A stretch of DNA of 64,000 nt from positions 29,903 to 93,902 of the forward strand of contig NZ_CALUCZ010000007.1 in assembly GCF_943914685.1 (NCBI RefSeq). Direction: 5' to 3'. This document shows, piece after piece, positions 42,754-52,907 of the stretch (its first letter is position 1; every line of letters starts with the position of its first letter). The DNA comes from an uncultured Mobiluncus sp. Its GTDB lineage: Bacteria > Actinomycetota > Actinomycetes > Actinomycetales > Actinomycetaceae. The position numbers and the translations under genes were made by a program. The notes under the pieces were generated by a model, which saw only the letters and a program-made list of their open reading frames with translations, did not search any database and was not told where the DNA came from.

Positions 42754-44610
42754 TCACGCTTGCTTAAACTGGCTGTGATACAGCTGGTAGTAAGCACCGC
42801 GTTGGGCCAGCAACTGTTCATGGTTGCCAGATTCCACCAAGCGGCCCTCGTCAATGACCAGGATAATGTCCGCGCCGCGAATCGTGGAGAGCCGATGCGC
42901 GATGGTAAAAGTCGTCTTGCCGTGGCCCAGGCGCGACATCGCCTTGGCCAGCTGCAGTTCAGTGCGGGTATCAACCGCAGAAGTCGCCTCGTCCAGAATG
43001 AGGATAGACCGGTCGGCGTAAAAGGCTCGCGCGATGGTGAGGAGCTGTTTTTCCCCGGCTGACAGCGCCGTGGAATCGTTGTCAATCAACGTGTCGTATC
43101 CGGCCGGCAGAGCTTTCACCAAGGAGTCCAGTCCGGATTGAGTCGCTGCCAGTTCCACCGCGGCCGGGTCTGGTGCCGACTGGCCGAATGCAATGTTGGC
43201 GCGAATCGTGTCGTCTATGAGCCAGGGGTCTTGCGCCACCATGCCGATTTCGGCCCGCAGTCGCTCAATCGGAATTCGGCGGATATCGAGCCCACCCAGG
43301 GTGATGGTGCCGCTATCAGGGTCAACGTAGCGTTCCAACAGGTTCACAAGGGTGGTTTTGCCTGCTCCGGTGGGGCCTACGATGGCGATGGATTGGCCCT
43401 TTTCTACGGTCAGGTTCAGGTCTCGGATAACGGGTTTGCCGGGCACATAAGAGAACGTCACGTTATCGAACACGATGCGACCGTCCTGTAGCGCCGCGCC
43501 GCAGTCGGCCGTCCCCCCGTCTCCGTCAGAAGCGGGGTTGGGTCCGCAGATGAGCGGGGCCACTTGGTCGGTTTCGATTTCGGAATCGGTTTCGTCGATG
43601 AATCCGAACAGGCGCTCGGCGCTGGCCAGCGCGCTTTGCATCAGGTTCAAAATCTGCATGACCGCGGCTAGCGGCATAGAAAAGTTGCGCGAATATTGGA
43701 TAAATGCCTGGACTCCCCCAATCGTCATCATGCCGGATAGTACGAACCAGGCACCGATTACCGCCACCAAAACAAAGGACAGGTTAGACACCAATATCAG
43801 CATTGGCTGCATCAGCATGGAGATGAACTGGGCTTTGAAACTGGCTTGGGTGAACGTCTCATTTTCCCTCGCGAAACGCTGGGAATAGGTCGGTGTCAAA
43901 CCGTGTAAAGTGAGGATTTGTTGCCCGGAGAAGGACTCCTCGACCAAGGTCGAGACCACCCCGGTTTGGTCCCATTGCTGCTTAAAGTAGGGCTGGGACT
44001 TTTTCATGATGAACCCGGCTCCTGCCCCGACGACCGGCAAAATCATCAGGGTCAGCAACGCCAGCCACGGGGAGATTACGAACATCATCACCGTGACCGC
44101 CACAATGGAAATGAGCGAGTCCAGGGCTCGCCCCAGAACCTGCTGCAGGGTCTGGGTGATGTTGTCGACATCATTAGTGGTGCGAGACACCAGGTCGCCC
44201 GTGTCTTGCGACTCCAGGTAAGACACCGACAGTCGATTGACCTTATCGTTGGCGGCATTTCGCAGCCGATAGCCCAAACGCTGCACCACCAGCCGGTTAA
44301 TCCGCTGCCCCAGGTAACCCAAGATTGCGGCGACGATACTGAGGCCCAACGCCACCACGAGGTTTTGTACCAAACGGTCCACTTTTCCGGCCAGAATATT
44401 ATCGGTGGCGAAACCGAGAATCGCAGGAACCAGGCTCATCGAGATGGTTCCCGCCAGAATCATGAAAAATTCCAGCCCGATTAATCCCAAGAACGGCTTG
44501 AGCTCAACGAATAGCCGGCGCCAAGCCGCGCGAGCGTTGCGAGGCTTATCGTGCGGGTTGGGCGCCCCGTGCGGGCCACGCCGGGCAGAGCGCCTCTGAC
44601 TTGGAGGCAT
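42754..44610 (-). CDS. ABC exporter half-transporter, catalytic ATPase subunit
   Basis: The 618-residue protein fuses a six-helix membrane domain (from about residue 35) to a nucleotide-binding domain. The latter shows Walker A GPTGAGKTT, the degenerate signature LSAGEKQLL, Walker B ILILDEATSAVD with its catalytic glutamate, and AHRLSTIR. It starts within the stop codon of the other half (TAATG), so the two are translated together as a heterodimeric type IV exporter. The substrate could be a drug, lipid or peptide; context does not say. Confidence 0.93.
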   Translation of the reverse strand: MPPSQRRSARRGPHGAPNPHDKPRNARAAWRRLFVELKPFLGLIGLEFFMILAGTISMSLVPAILGFATDNILAGKVDRLVQNLVVALGLSIVAAILGYLGQRINRLVVQRLGYRLRNAANDKVNRLSVSYLESQDTGDLVSRTTNDVDNITQTLQQVLGRALDSLISIVAVTVMMFVISPWLALLTLMILPVVGAGAGFIMKKSQPYFKQQWDQTGVVSTLVEESFSGQQILTLHGLTPTYSQRFARENETFTQASFKAQFISMLMQPMLILVSNLSFVLVAVIGAWFVLSGMMTIGGVQAFIQYSRNFSMPLAAVMQILNLMQSALASAERLFGFIDETDSEIETDQVAPLICGPNPASDGDGGTADCGAALQDGRIVFDNVTFSYVPGKPVIRDLNLTVEKGQSIAIVGPTGAGKTTLVNLLERYVDPDSGTITLGGLDIRRIPIERLRAEIGMVAQDPWLIDDTIRANIAFGQSAPDPAAVELAATQSGLDSLVKALPAGYDTLIDNDSTALSAGEKQLLTIARAFYADRSILILDEATSAVDTRTELQLAKAMSRLGHGKTTFTIAHRLSTIRGADIILVIDEGRLVESGNHEQLLAQRGAYYQLYHSQFKQA

Positions 44611-46355
44611 TATTGCACCTCCTCCAAAGACAGCTGGGACTCCACGATTTCTTGGTAGGCTTCACAGTCAGCCAACAGCTGCTCATGGGTCCCCAAACCC
44701 ACAATCCGGCCCTCATCGAGCACCATAATCTGATTCGCGTGACGCACCGAAGCGATACGCTGCGCCACAAAGATGAGACTGACCGGCCCCTCCAAACTTT
44801 TGAGCTCGCCACGCAACTTCGCCTCGGTAGCAAAATCCAGAGCCGAAAACGGATCATCGAGAAACACCAACGCAGAACCCCGGAACAGGGCTCGTGCCAC
44901 CGAAAGCCGCTGACGCTGCCCCCCGGAAAAATTCTTGCCCCCCGCACTGACCTCAGCGTCCAAGCCGCCCTCCAAGGCGGACACAAAATCCCCGGCTTGT
45001 GCCCGACGCAACGCCGCCCAAACCTTTTCGCGTACCTCACTCGTGATTTGTGCCGACTCCAACCCGGATACGGTGGAAGCAATAGTGCCTGAGAACAGGT
45101 AGCTGTGTTGGGGAACGTAAGCAATGTGGCGATGCCACTGGTCAAGGTCGAGGTCCCGCAAGTCCACACCGTTGACCGTAATCCGTCCGGCGGTGGGGTC
45201 CAAGGAGCGCATCATCAGGCGCAAAAGGGAGGTTTTGCCGCTGCCGGTGGAGCCGATGATGGCGGTGCTCTGGCCCGGTTCGATACGGAAGTTCAGGTCC
45301 TGCAGCAAAGGCCGACTGGCTCCCGCGAAACCCACCGAAACTCCCTCGAAACTCAAAGTCAACGGTCCTGCGGGGAAAGCCACGGGAGTGCGGGGCGTAC
45401 TGATTTCGGGCGGGGTAGCGATGACTTCAGACAAACGTTTGGCACACACCTCGGCACGAGGCACCATCACGAACATGAACGAAGCCATCATGACCGCTCC
45501 GAGCAGCTGCATCAGGTAGGTCAGGAAAGCGACGATATCCCCGATTTCCATCTGGCCAGAGAAATAGCGGCCCGACCCAAACCAGATGACCCCAATCGAG
45601 GAGAGCATGACGATGAGCTGCACCGCCGGAATCATTAGTGCAAACAGGTTACCTAGGCGCAAGGCGACATCACGCAAATCCCGATTAGCGGTGTCGAAAC
45701 GTTCGTTCATGAACGTTTTGCGGCCAAAAGCCCGCACGATACGCACCCCGGAAAGCGCCTCGCGGATACGTGCCGCCACCGCGTCGATACGTTCCTGCTG
45801 AACTTTGAACAAAGGCGACATGAAGTGCATCAAGATGCCCACCACCACCAGCAGCACCGGCACCGCCACCAGGAACAGCAGGGACAGCGGGGCGTCCAAG
45901 GACACCGCCATGATGACCGCGCCCACGCCCATTATGGGGGCTTGAATCATGATGATGAAAGTCATCAGAATCACGCTTTGCACCTGGTTGATGTCGTTGG
46001 TGGCACGGGTAATCAACGAGGCGGAACCGAAGCGGTGCATTTGGGACGAGCTGAAAGTCAACACCTGGTCATAAACCTTTTGGCGCACATCGCGACCAAT
46101 CCACATGGCAATCCGGCCGCTGAAATAGGCCGAGACGACCATGCCTAGGGTCTGAATGACGGTTGCGACCAGCATGATGCCACCGAGTTTCCAAATCAGG
46201 GCGAGGTTTTCGCCCACGATGCCCTCGTTGATGATGTCCGCATTCAAAGTCGGCAACCACAGGCTGGCTAAACATTGCACGACCTGGGCAATAATCACAA
46301 TCACCAGGAAAGGCCAACGCCGCGGCATATGCTCTCGCCACAGCTTTAACAGCAT
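44610..46355 (-). CDS. ABC exporter half-transporter, degenerate-site subunit
   Basis: The 581-residue protein has an N-terminal exporter membrane domain and a nucleotide-binding domain with Walker A GSTGSGKTS, signature FSGGQRQRLSVARAL, and Walker B VFLDDPFSALD. There the catalytic glutamate is aspartate, the mark of the degenerate site in heterodimeric exporters such as TM287/288. The stop overlaps the partner gene start by one base. It is the first gene of the pair. Confidence 0.93.
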   Translation of the reverse strand: MLLKLWREHMPRRWPFLVIVIIAQVVQCLASLWLPTLNADIINEGIVGENLALIWKLGGIMLVATVIQTLGMVVSAYFSGRIAMWIGRDVRQKVYDQVLTFSSSQMHRFGSASLITRATNDINQVQSVILMTFIIMIQAPIMGVGAVIMAVSLDAPLSLLFLVAVPVLLVVVGILMHFMSPLFKVQQERIDAVAARIREALSGVRIVRAFGRKTFMNERFDTANRDLRDVALRLGNLFALMIPAVQLIVMLSSIGVIWFGSGRYFSGQMEIGDIVAFLTYLMQLLGAVMMASFMFVMVPRAEVCAKRLSEVIATPPEISTPRTPVAFPAGPLTLSFEGVSVGFAGASRPLLQDLNFRIEPGQSTAIIGSTGSGKTSLLRLMMRSLDPTAGRITVNGVDLRDLDLDQWHRHIAYVPQHSYLFSGTIASTVSGLESAQITSEVREKVWAALRRAQAGDFVSALEGGLDAEVSAGGKNFSGGQRQRLSVARALFRGSALVFLDDPFSALDFATEAKLRGELKSLEGPVSLIFVAQRIASVRHANQIMVLDEGRIVGLGTHEQLLADCEAYQEIVESQLSLEEVQ

Positions 46356-46373
46356 CAGGACCTCCAGGATTAG

Positions 46374-46386
46374 TTAAATAATTTAA
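46374..46386. promoter_or_regulatory. AT-rich palindrome upstream of the ABC exporter
   Basis: TTAAATAATTTAA is a perfect 13-base palindrome, 18 bases before the exporter start. It may be a -10 region or an operator. Confidence 0.3.
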
Positions 46387-46553
46387 AAACCAGTAGTCAG
46401 TTTGGCACAAATTGCCAGGGGACGCACAACTTCGGTTTTTCGCTGAAACTGGCATACATTTCCCGAGGCTTCGGGCAAGAGCACCCCCGGACGGTTAGAA
46501 TGAAAAGGTCACGTCACCGGGGAAGACCCCGAGAAACGATTGAATAGGATTTT

Positions 46554-46961
46554 ATGAGCGAGAACGCCACATACGAACAAATGCTGGCCCAGATTAATCC
46601 CCGAATCGGGGTGGAGTACGTGTTCGCCAGCGTCACCGAGCTGCCACCGGACGTGGAGCCGGTCGCGTTGATTCGCGAACCGGAAGGCATCACTATCGGG
46701 GTGACTTTGGAAGAAGCCGCCCGCGCCGGTCTCAGCACGGCGGACCCCTACACGATTATTACCCTGTCAGCACCGGGATCCTTGGACGTGGTGGGGTTAA
46801 ACTCGGGGATTGCCCAAGTGTTGTCCTCCCGCTCCATTCCGGCAAACATTTTTTCAGGCATTTATCACACCCATATTTTTGTGCCGTCCAAGCTGGCGGC
46901 CGAGGCCAAAGCCGTACTCGAAGATGTGTCCGGCCAAGCCAAAGCCTGGCTCCATATGTAG
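46554..46961 (+). CDS. ACT-domain protein (COG3602-like)
   Basis: The 135-residue protein matches the small ACT-domain family by IREPEGITIGVTLEEA, PYTIITLSAPGSLDVVGL and ANIFSGIYHTHIFVP. ACT domains usually bind amino acids or related ligands and regulate metabolism. Its ligand is unknown. The gene is followed 35 bases later by the GalT-like gene and may be cotranscribed. Confidence 0.82.
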   Translation: MSENATYEQMLAQINPRIGVEYVFASVTELPPDVEPVALIREPEGITIGVTLEEAARAGLSTADPYTIITLSAPGSLDVVGLNSGIAQVLSSRSIPANIFSGIYHTHIFVPSKLAAEAKAVLEDVSGQAKAWLHM

Positions 46962-46996
46962 ACCCAGGCGTCAACCCCAAAGGAATACCGTTCACA

Positions 46997-48328
46997 ATGA
47001 AGGATAGAAACCCTCTTCTGCTGAATCCTGACCCGATGGTCCGGATGGCAGACGGCACCATCAAACAGCGCAATCCCCTGACCGGAACCCAAGTGTGGAC
47101 GGTGACGGGCCGCGGGAACCGTCCCCACTCCCACCGGCGTGTTCTCCTCGACCGGCCACGACTGCTGCTCCCCTCCGAGTTCACCAACACCTGCGCCTTT
47201 TGCACGGACCGCTACTTCGACACCCCGCCGGAAAAATCCCGGTTGGTCAAAGGCTTGGACGCAAAATTCCACAAAATCGAGGGCCTGCCCGCCGCCTCCA
47301 TGCAAGACATGGTCGCGGAGTTTCGGCGAATTCCCAACCTTTTTGAGATTGTTTCCTACGATTATTGGCACGAAAACCACAACCACTACCCCACTGAGGC
47401 CCAAAACCGGCGCATGGCGGATTACCTGGCCTCCGCCGCGGGATACGACCACGTTTTGCACGTGGTAAAAATGCGCCTGGAAGCGTCCGGTGAGGACCAC
47501 CTGGAAACTATCCCCGATGATGCTTTGCTGCAGTACGCCAACGGGCTGTTCGCCGGGGGACACGACGTTATCGTGGCACGGCGTCACTATGTGGACGGGG
47601 CGACCCGGACGGATCAAAACGCTTCGGCCGGAACCTTGAGCGTCGCGGAACACCGTGCGTATATCGGCTACACCATCGCCGCCCTGAAAGATTTATACAA
47701 CTTGAATCCCGCCGTGAAATACGTCACCGCATTCCAAAATTGGTTGAAACCAGCCGGAGCGTCCTTTGACCACCTGCATAAACAGCTGGTGGCGGTGGAC
47801 GAATACGGAATCCAGATTGAAGCCGAAGCGGCGCGTGTGGCCGCGAACCCGGCGATTTACCGCCAAATCCTGCACTATGTGGGTCACCGGCAAATGATGA
47901 TTCTGGGCAACGACTACGCGGTGGGGTTCGCCGACTTCGGTCACCGCTATCAAACCATCGCGGTCTGGCCACTGGGACCGGCGCTGCTGCCGTGGGAATA
48001 CTCGCGCGAACAGGTTGACGGGATTTCCGACGTGTTGCACGCACTGCACTGCGCGGTAGGGCCCGCCGTGCCCACCAACGAGGAGTGGTACCACCGGCCT
48101 GTTGACCTAGACGTCCCCATGCGGTTCCGGATCTTGTTAAAGCAGCGCACCTCGACCTTGGCGGGCTTTGAAGGCTCTACCCGGATATACCTCAACTCGG
48201 TCGACCCGTGGACGCTACGCGACGAAATGGTGACACTGCTTGAGAAAAAACGCGAACAAGGCCTTATCGCGCCCTCGCTGCGGCTGGGCAACGAATATCG
48301 TCTACCAAAAAATCCCTTGGGGGAATAG
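46997..48328 (+). CDS. DUF4921 protein, related to galactose-1-phosphate uridylyltransferase
   Basis: The 443-residue protein starts with IKQRNPLTGTQVWTV and GRGNRPHSHR, typical of DUF4921, a GalT/HIT-superfamily branch. It has a CAFC pair, HENHNHYP, and a HIT-like triad stretch SFDHLHKQLVAVDEYG. The fold suggests nucleotidyl transfer or hydrolysis with a histidine nucleophile. The actual substrate is not established for this family. Confidence 0.82.
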   Translation: MKDRNPLLLNPDPMVRMADGTIKQRNPLTGTQVWTVTGRGNRPHSHRRVLLDRPRLLLPSEFTNTCAFCTDRYFDTPPEKSRLVKGLDAKFHKIEGLPAASMQDMVAEFRRIPNLFEIVSYDYWHENHNHYPTEAQNRRMADYLASAAGYDHVLHVVKMRLEASGEDHLETIPDDALLQYANGLFAGGHDVIVARRHYVDGATRTDQNASAGTLSVAEHRAYIGYTIAALKDLYNLNPAVKYVTAFQNWLKPAGASFDHLHKQLVAVDEYGIQIEAEAARVAANPAIYRQILHYVGHRQMMILGNDYAVGFADFGHRYQTIAVWPLGPALLPWEYSREQVDGISDVLHALHCAVGPAVPTNEEWYHRPVDLDVPMRFRILLKQRTSTLAGFEGSTRIYLNSVDPWTLRDEMVTLLEKKREQGLIAPSLRLGNEYRLPKNPLGE

Positions 48329-48459
48329 CCCGTTCCACCCCGCGCGACCACCCCGGCAAAACCCGCGATGGTACTCTCGACCGAACCGAGGCCTGAGCCG
48401 ATAACATGGAGGGGACGCTGTTGATTAGCGTGAACCTGACAAAGATTTAAGGAGAAAAC

Positions 48460-48723
48460 GTGGACATCGGACAAAAACTTGTGAATGTGGCGGCTGTAGC
48501 CGCGGCCGGTCTGGTCAGCGACAACATCGTCAGGTTGGGGTGGAGGATGGCCACCGGAGCCAATCCTCCCAAGGACGACGACATCGAGGTCGGGTTGGCT
48601 CAAGCCATCGTTTTCGCGGTTCTTTCCGGGGTTTTGTTAGCCATTATCAGGCGTTTTACCGTACGTACCGCCAGTCAGTGGTGGATTAATAAGCACGGCG
48701 AAGCCGGCATCGAACGCGTCTGA
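48460..48723 (+). CDS. DUF4235 membrane protein
   Basis: The 87-residue protein fits the short actinobacterial DUF4235 family. Two hydrophobic stretches are visible, near LVNVAAVAAAGLVSDN and IVFAVLSGVLLAIIRRF. The start is GTG with AAGGAG upstream. Function unknown. Confidence 0.8.
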   Translation: MDIGQKLVNVAAVAAAGLVSDNIVRLGWRMATGANPPKDDDIEVGLAQAIVFAVLSGVLLAIIRRFTVRTASQWWINKHGEAGIERV

Positions 48724-48746
48724 GCACGCTAAGTTCGAGTCTGGGC

Positions 48747-49784
48747 TTAGAGGGAAACAACAAAACCGTCCTCGTCAATAATGACCCCGTTTGTGGCTTC
48801 GGCCAGCTCTCTGGCCGCGGCTTCGATGGCATCGATGACAGTCAGTCGGTCCAGGCGCATCGCCCGTTTCAGTTTACTTTCCTCGGTGATGGTGATTTCC
48901 GGGGCTATCCAGGAAATGGCGTAGCTTACGCAGCCATCTTCGGCGTGTCCCAAGGCCGGGGGGATAGCGGTTTCTCCCTGCACCACCACGTGAACGGCTG
49001 ATTTTTGGGTCACGTCAGCAGCGATGGCGTAAGCGTCGACCATCATAGGCATGGACATGGCGGCCTCGTCGTAGGCTTCTGCTTCCGCGTGTAGCCACGC
49101 CCGTTCGTCCTGGCTGACTCCGGCTTGAATGCGGGAGCGCAAGCCGTCGGGGTCGTAGTTGGCACGCTCCTCGGGGGTGGTCAGTCGAGGTGTTTTAGGT
49201 CCCGAGCGGCGCTGTGCCTGTTCAGTTTCGTTTCCCATCAGCAGGGTAGCGATAGGTAAGGCTCGCTGCACCACCTGGAGACAGGCCGCGGGCTCCAACC
49301 AAATTTCGGACAAGACCCGCAGACTCACCGCGGAATCCGGATCCGGGACGATGATGGGACCGGTCGAGAACCGCAAGGCGCCAGCCAAACGTCGCGCCAT
49401 GCGCCGCAGCCCTTGCAAAACTTCGAGTTCCAGCCCTTCTGGGCCGCCTTCTCGAAACGCGTCCCACAAGGGGTCGCTGTCCTGTAGCCACTGTGGTACC
49501 GGTTTGCCACGCAAGGCGGGAACCCCCGCCAAATACGCGAACTTCAGGCGGCTGGGCAGCCCCAATCCCACAATCGCCTCCGGCGTCAAATCCCAAGGAC
49601 CGGTCAGATACGCCTCTTTCTCAAGCTCTAAAAGCCCCGGCCCCAAGCGGGAACACCCAGTCCAGATTTGCCCGGCCAGAATGTCGATTTCTTCGGGCTG
49701 CACGTCATCAGCGACAGCCAGCAGGTGAAAAGGCTCGGCGGCGTGCAAATCCAAGGAATCGTGGCGGTTGGCCGGTGACAACAT
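48747..49784 (-). CDS. hypothetical protein of 345 residues
   Basis: The protein is mostly helical and acidic, without a signal peptide, membrane helix or recognised motif. Two segments with conserved-looking hydrophobic cores are WIAPEITITEESKLKRAMRL and the C-terminal VIIDEDGFVVSL. It stands alone, convergent with the DUF4235 gene. No function is proposed. Confidence 0.6.
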   Translation of the reverse strand: MLSPANRHDSLDLHAAEPFHLLAVADDVQPEEIDILAGQIWTGCSRLGPGLLELEKEAYLTGPWDLTPEAIVGLGLPSRLKFAYLAGVPALRGKPVPQWLQDSDPLWDAFREGGPEGLELEVLQGLRRMARRLAGALRFSTGPIIVPDPDSAVSLRVLSEIWLEPAACLQVVQRALPIATLLMGNETEQAQRRSGPKTPRLTTPEERANYDPDGLRSRIQAGVSQDERAWLHAEAEAYDEAAMSMPMMVDAYAIAADVTQKSAVHVVVQGETAIPPALGHAEDGCVSYAISWIAPEITITEESKLKRAMRLDRLTVIDAIEAAARELAEATNGVIIDEDGFVVSL

Positions 49785-49923
49785 GATTTTCTTCCTTCCA
49801 AAAGTCTGGTTTGGGCGCCGTTACCGGGCAGCGCTGCCGGGGTGGCTAGTCAGCGTCGCGGGGGGAAAGCGCGGAGGTGTTTCGCGGCGTTGTTCCACTG
49901 CGCTCACAACAGGGAAAAGCGGT

Positions 49924-50544
49924 TCACAGTTCCGTGTCGGGGTGTGGTACAGCCACAATCCCGCGCCCTTCCGGGACCTCCACTCGGCTGAAGTTCAGGT
50001 AAGAACGCGAGGCAGTAGGGCCGCGCTGACCCTGGTAGCGGGAGCCTTTCGCGCCGGAGCCGTAGGGAGCTTCGGACGGGGAGGACATCTGGAAGAAACA
50101 CAGCTGACCGATTTTCATGCCCGGGTACAGGGCAATCGGCATGGTCGCCGTGTTGGACAGCTCCAGGGTAATATGCCCGGTAAAGCCCGGGTCGATGAAT
50201 CCCGCGGTCGAGTGGGTCAGCAGGCCCAAGCGTCCCAGCGAGGATTTCCCTTCCAAGCGCGCCGCGACGTCATCGGGCAGGGTCACGTGTTCGAAGGTGG
50301 AACCCAACACGAACTCGCCCGGGTGCAAGATGAGCGGTTTGTCGCCGGTATCCACCAGGCGTGTCAGCTCAGTTTGCTCTTTCGACGGATCGATTAAGCC
50401 GTATTTGTGGTTATCGAACAGGCGAAAGTATCGGTCCAGGCGAATGTCCACCGAAGCGGGCTGTACCGCGTCGGGATCCCAGGGGTCCAGCACGACTTTG
50501 CCTTGGGCTACTAGAGCACGTATATCACGGTCAGAAATCAGCAT
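49924..50544 (-). CDS. dcd: dCTP deaminase
   Basis: This enzyme deaminates dCTP for thymidylate synthesis (mono- or bifunctional deaminase). The 206-residue protein has LISDRDIRALVAQG, VQPASVDIRL, the catalytic segment RLEGKSSLGRLGLLTHSTAG, IDPGFTGHITLELSN and MKIGQLCFF, followed by YQGQRGPTASRSYLNF. It lies 18 bases after the FKBP lipoprotein gene, same strand. Confidence 0.96.
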   Translation of the reverse strand: MLISDRDIRALVAQGKVVLDPWDPDAVQPASVDIRLDRYFRLFDNHKYGLIDPSKEQTELTRLVDTGDKPLILHPGEFVLGSTFEHVTLPDDVAARLEGKSSLGRLGLLTHSTAGFIDPGFTGHITLELSNTATMPIALYPGMKIGQLCFFQMSSPSEAPYGSGAKGSRYQGQRGPTASRSYLNFSRVEVPEGRGIVAVPHPDTEL

Positions 50545-50562
50545 GGCACCATGCTATCGCCT

Positions 50563-51144
50563 CTAAGAAGCAGGTTGGGCGTCAACGATTTCCACATAGA
50601 AAGCCAAAGGCGAGTTTGGCGGAATTGCCGGCGGACGGCCCTGCTGACCATAAGCCATTTCAGAGGGAATCCCGAGGATAACTTTCGCCCCGACCTTTTG
50701 CCCGGCTAACCCCTGGGTCCAGCCGTCAATCACATGCTGCAAGCTGAAAGATGCGGCTTCCCCGCGGGCAAAGGAAGAATCGAAGATGGCCCCTTGGCCC
50801 CACACTTGACCCACGTAGTTAGCGGTGACAGTGTCGGTCTCACTGACCACCGCACCCGTCCCCTCTTGGACGACCCACGCCGTGTTTTGGTCCGGGGCGG
50901 GCATATCCTGAGGGAACCCTACCGCGGTCTCAGCTCCGGAACCGACCACCTGGGGACGGTCGCCCTCGACGACGGCAGCAGGGGTGGACTTGGGTTCTTC
51001 AGGAGTGGGGGTGGCGGAGTTGGACGCGGCCGGGCTCTGGCTGGCGGCCTGGTCTTTGGCCTGGGTCGAGCAGGCGCTCAAGCTCAGGGTCAGCGCCGCA
51101 GCGCCGGTGAGGAGCAACAGTTTAGGAACAATTTTCAAAGTCAT
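50563..51144 (-). CDS. FKBP-type peptidyl-prolyl isomerase lipoprotein
   Basis: The 193-residue protein has a lipoprotein signal ending in the lipobox LSAC at about residue 25, a Ser/Pro/Thr-rich spacer, and an FKBP domain: VTANYVGQVWGQGAIFDSSF, then VIDGWTQGLAGQKVGAKVIL, IPSEMAYG and IPPNSPLAFYVEIV. It would catalyse proline isomerisation outside the membrane during protein folding. Probably in one operon with dcd. Confidence 0.93.
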   Translation of the reverse strand: MTLKIVPKLLLLTGAAALTLSLSACSTQAKDQAASQSPAASNSATPTPEEPKSTPAAVVEGDRPQVVGSGAETAVGFPQDMPAPDQNTAWVVQEGTGAVVSETDTVTANYVGQVWGQGAIFDSSFARGEAASFSLQHVIDGWTQGLAGQKVGAKVILGIPSEMAYGQQGRPPAIPPNSPLAFYVEIVDAQPAS

Positions 51145-51164
51145 GGTTCCACCCTAGCGGAAAA

Positions 51165-52856
51165 TCATTTTTCACCCCATGTAAACCACATTGTGACGTT
51201 GGGTTCTAACACCGGCGAGGGACCGCTGTATGCGCTGTTACCAGCGAAGCTATTTACAGCATCGGATGATTCCAGATGACCTGTGGAGGACAGAATCACC
51301 TGTGAACCGGGGGGCAGATTTACAGGAAGAATGGACGTGTTCACCCAGCAGCGCAATTGCCCATTACGGAAAGCCAACACCCGTGTCGGGGCATCTTCCC
51401 ATGTCAACGAACCACTGCCCAGTTGCCATTCTTTCCGTAACCGCAACGATTCCCGATACAGGCGTAGCGTCGAGTCCGCATCTTTTTCTTGGTTTTCCAC
51501 TGTCAAATCATCCCAATCCGAAGGCTGCGGTAACCAAGGCTTAGCATCAGAAAACCCATAGTTTGGCTTTCCCGTGGACCAAGGGAGGGGTACACGACTG
51601 GAATCTCGACCGCGAACTTGGTGATTGGTACGTTCCCATGTCGGATCACGACGTGCCGCATCGTCCATCATCGTAAAGTCAGGAAGTCCCAATTCCTCTC
51701 CTTGAAAAATATAGGCTGAACCGGGCAAAGCAAGCATTAAAAGTAAGGCCGCACGAGCTCGAAGTAAACCAATCGCCCAATCGGGTTGGGGATCCCCTGC
51801 GCCAATCCCCCGTTCTAGCATGGCCCCTGCCGGATAGCCCAAACGGGTTCTGGCTCTAAGTTGGTCGTGATTGGCAAGCACCCAGGTTGAGGGGGCACCG
51901 ACCGCGCCGTCCACTCGTAGTGATTCGGTGATTATCTGACGCAGCAGACGATAATCGAAAGGACAATGCAGAAAATCAAAATTAAAAACCTGATGCATTT
52001 CATCCGGTCTGGCATAGGCGCTTGCCCGCTCGCGGGGACGCACCCATACCTCCCCAACCATCATGCGCGGTGGATTGTAACGGTTACACAGATGACGCCA
52101 GCTTCGGTAAATCTCGTGGACACGATCTTGGTCGTAGTATGGCTGGTTACTGTAGGGACCATTCGCATCAGCGTGTTCCCAACGTTCTAACCCCAATTCA
52201 TCATCAGGAAAAGCGGGATTCTTTATCAAACCGTGAGCCACGTCAACCCGAAATCCATCTACGCCTTTATCTAACCAGAATCGCAGAATATCTAGGAAAA
52301 ATTCTTGAACATCAGGGTTTCCCCAATTCAAATCTGGCTGCTGACTGGAAAAAAGGTGCAGATACCACCAGTCTCGATCTTCAGCCTTTCCGGTCAGCTC
52401 CTGGACTCGCGACCAAGCACTCCCCCCAAACATCGAGCCCCAGTTATTAGGGGGATTTTGAGAATAGCGGAACACGTATCGAGACCGTGCCCGGGAACCA
52501 GGAGAATCCCCCAGCGCTTCTTTGAACCAAGCGTGGGACCACGACGTATGGTTTGGTACCAGGTCAATAATGACCCGTAAACCACGGCTGTGAGATTCCC
52601 CTAACAGTTGGTCAAAATCGGCCATTGTCCCGAACACTGGATCAATATCGCAGTAATCAGACACATCGTAGCCACCGTCGAATGCTGGGGAAGGATAGAA
52701 CGGACTAATCCACAAGGCATCCACACCTAGGGACGATAAATAGTCCAGCTTGTCGATAATCCCTCGCAAATCTCCCATACCATCCCCACTGTGATCAAAG
52801 AACGAGCGGGGGTAAATCTGGTAAATTACCGCATCTTTCCACCAATCTATATCCAT
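51165..52856 (-). CDS. GH13 alpha-glucosidase / oligo-1,6-glucosidase-like enzyme
   Basis: The 563-residue enzyme has the GH13 blocks: DAVIYQIYPRSFFD, LVPNHTSWSHAWF, the nucleophile in DGFRVDVAHG, acid/base in GEVWVR, and the transition-state aspartate in VLANHDQLR. The overall pattern is that of alpha-glucosidases acting on short maltodextrins. ATG 52856 starts at the family N-terminus (MDIDWWKDAVIYQ); the frame is open to 52985. It is divergent from treY by 51 bases, forming a maltodextrin/trehalose block with less GC than its surroundings. Confidence 0.9.
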   Translation of the reverse strand: MDIDWWKDAVIYQIYPRSFFDHSGDGMGDLRGIIDKLDYLSSLGVDALWISPFYPSPAFDGGYDVSDYCDIDPVFGTMADFDQLLGESHSRGLRVIIDLVPNHTSWSHAWFKEALGDSPGSRARSRYVFRYSQNPPNNWGSMFGGSAWSRVQELTGKAEDRDWWYLHLFSSQQPDLNWGNPDVQEFFLDILRFWLDKGVDGFRVDVAHGLIKNPAFPDDELGLERWEHADANGPYSNQPYYDQDRVHEIYRSWRHLCNRYNPPRMMVGEVWVRPRERASAYARPDEMHQVFNFDFLHCPFDYRLLRQIITESLRVDGAVGAPSTWVLANHDQLRARTRLGYPAGAMLERGIGAGDPQPDWAIGLLRARAALLLMLALPGSAYIFQGEELGLPDFTMMDDAARRDPTWERTNHQVRGRDSSRVPLPWSTGKPNYGFSDAKPWLPQPSDWDDLTVENQEKDADSTLRLYRESLRLRKEWQLGSGSLTWEDAPTRVLAFRNGQLRCWVNTSILPVNLPPGSQVILSSTGHLESSDAVNSFAGNSAYSGPSPVLEPNVTMWFTWGEK

Positions 52857-52907
52857 GTCTCTCACTCTAACAACAGGTAGGGTAGAAAGTGCTGAAAGGA
52901 GTTTACG

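Noticed and set aside
42754..46355. Idea that the ABC exporter belongs to a bacteriocin system
   Set aside because: No peptidase C39 domain, precursor or immunity gene is nearby.
49827..49838. GGCAGCGCTGCC palindrome between dcd and the 345-residue gene
   Set aside because: Short and GC-rich without a T run or a second copy; likely chance.
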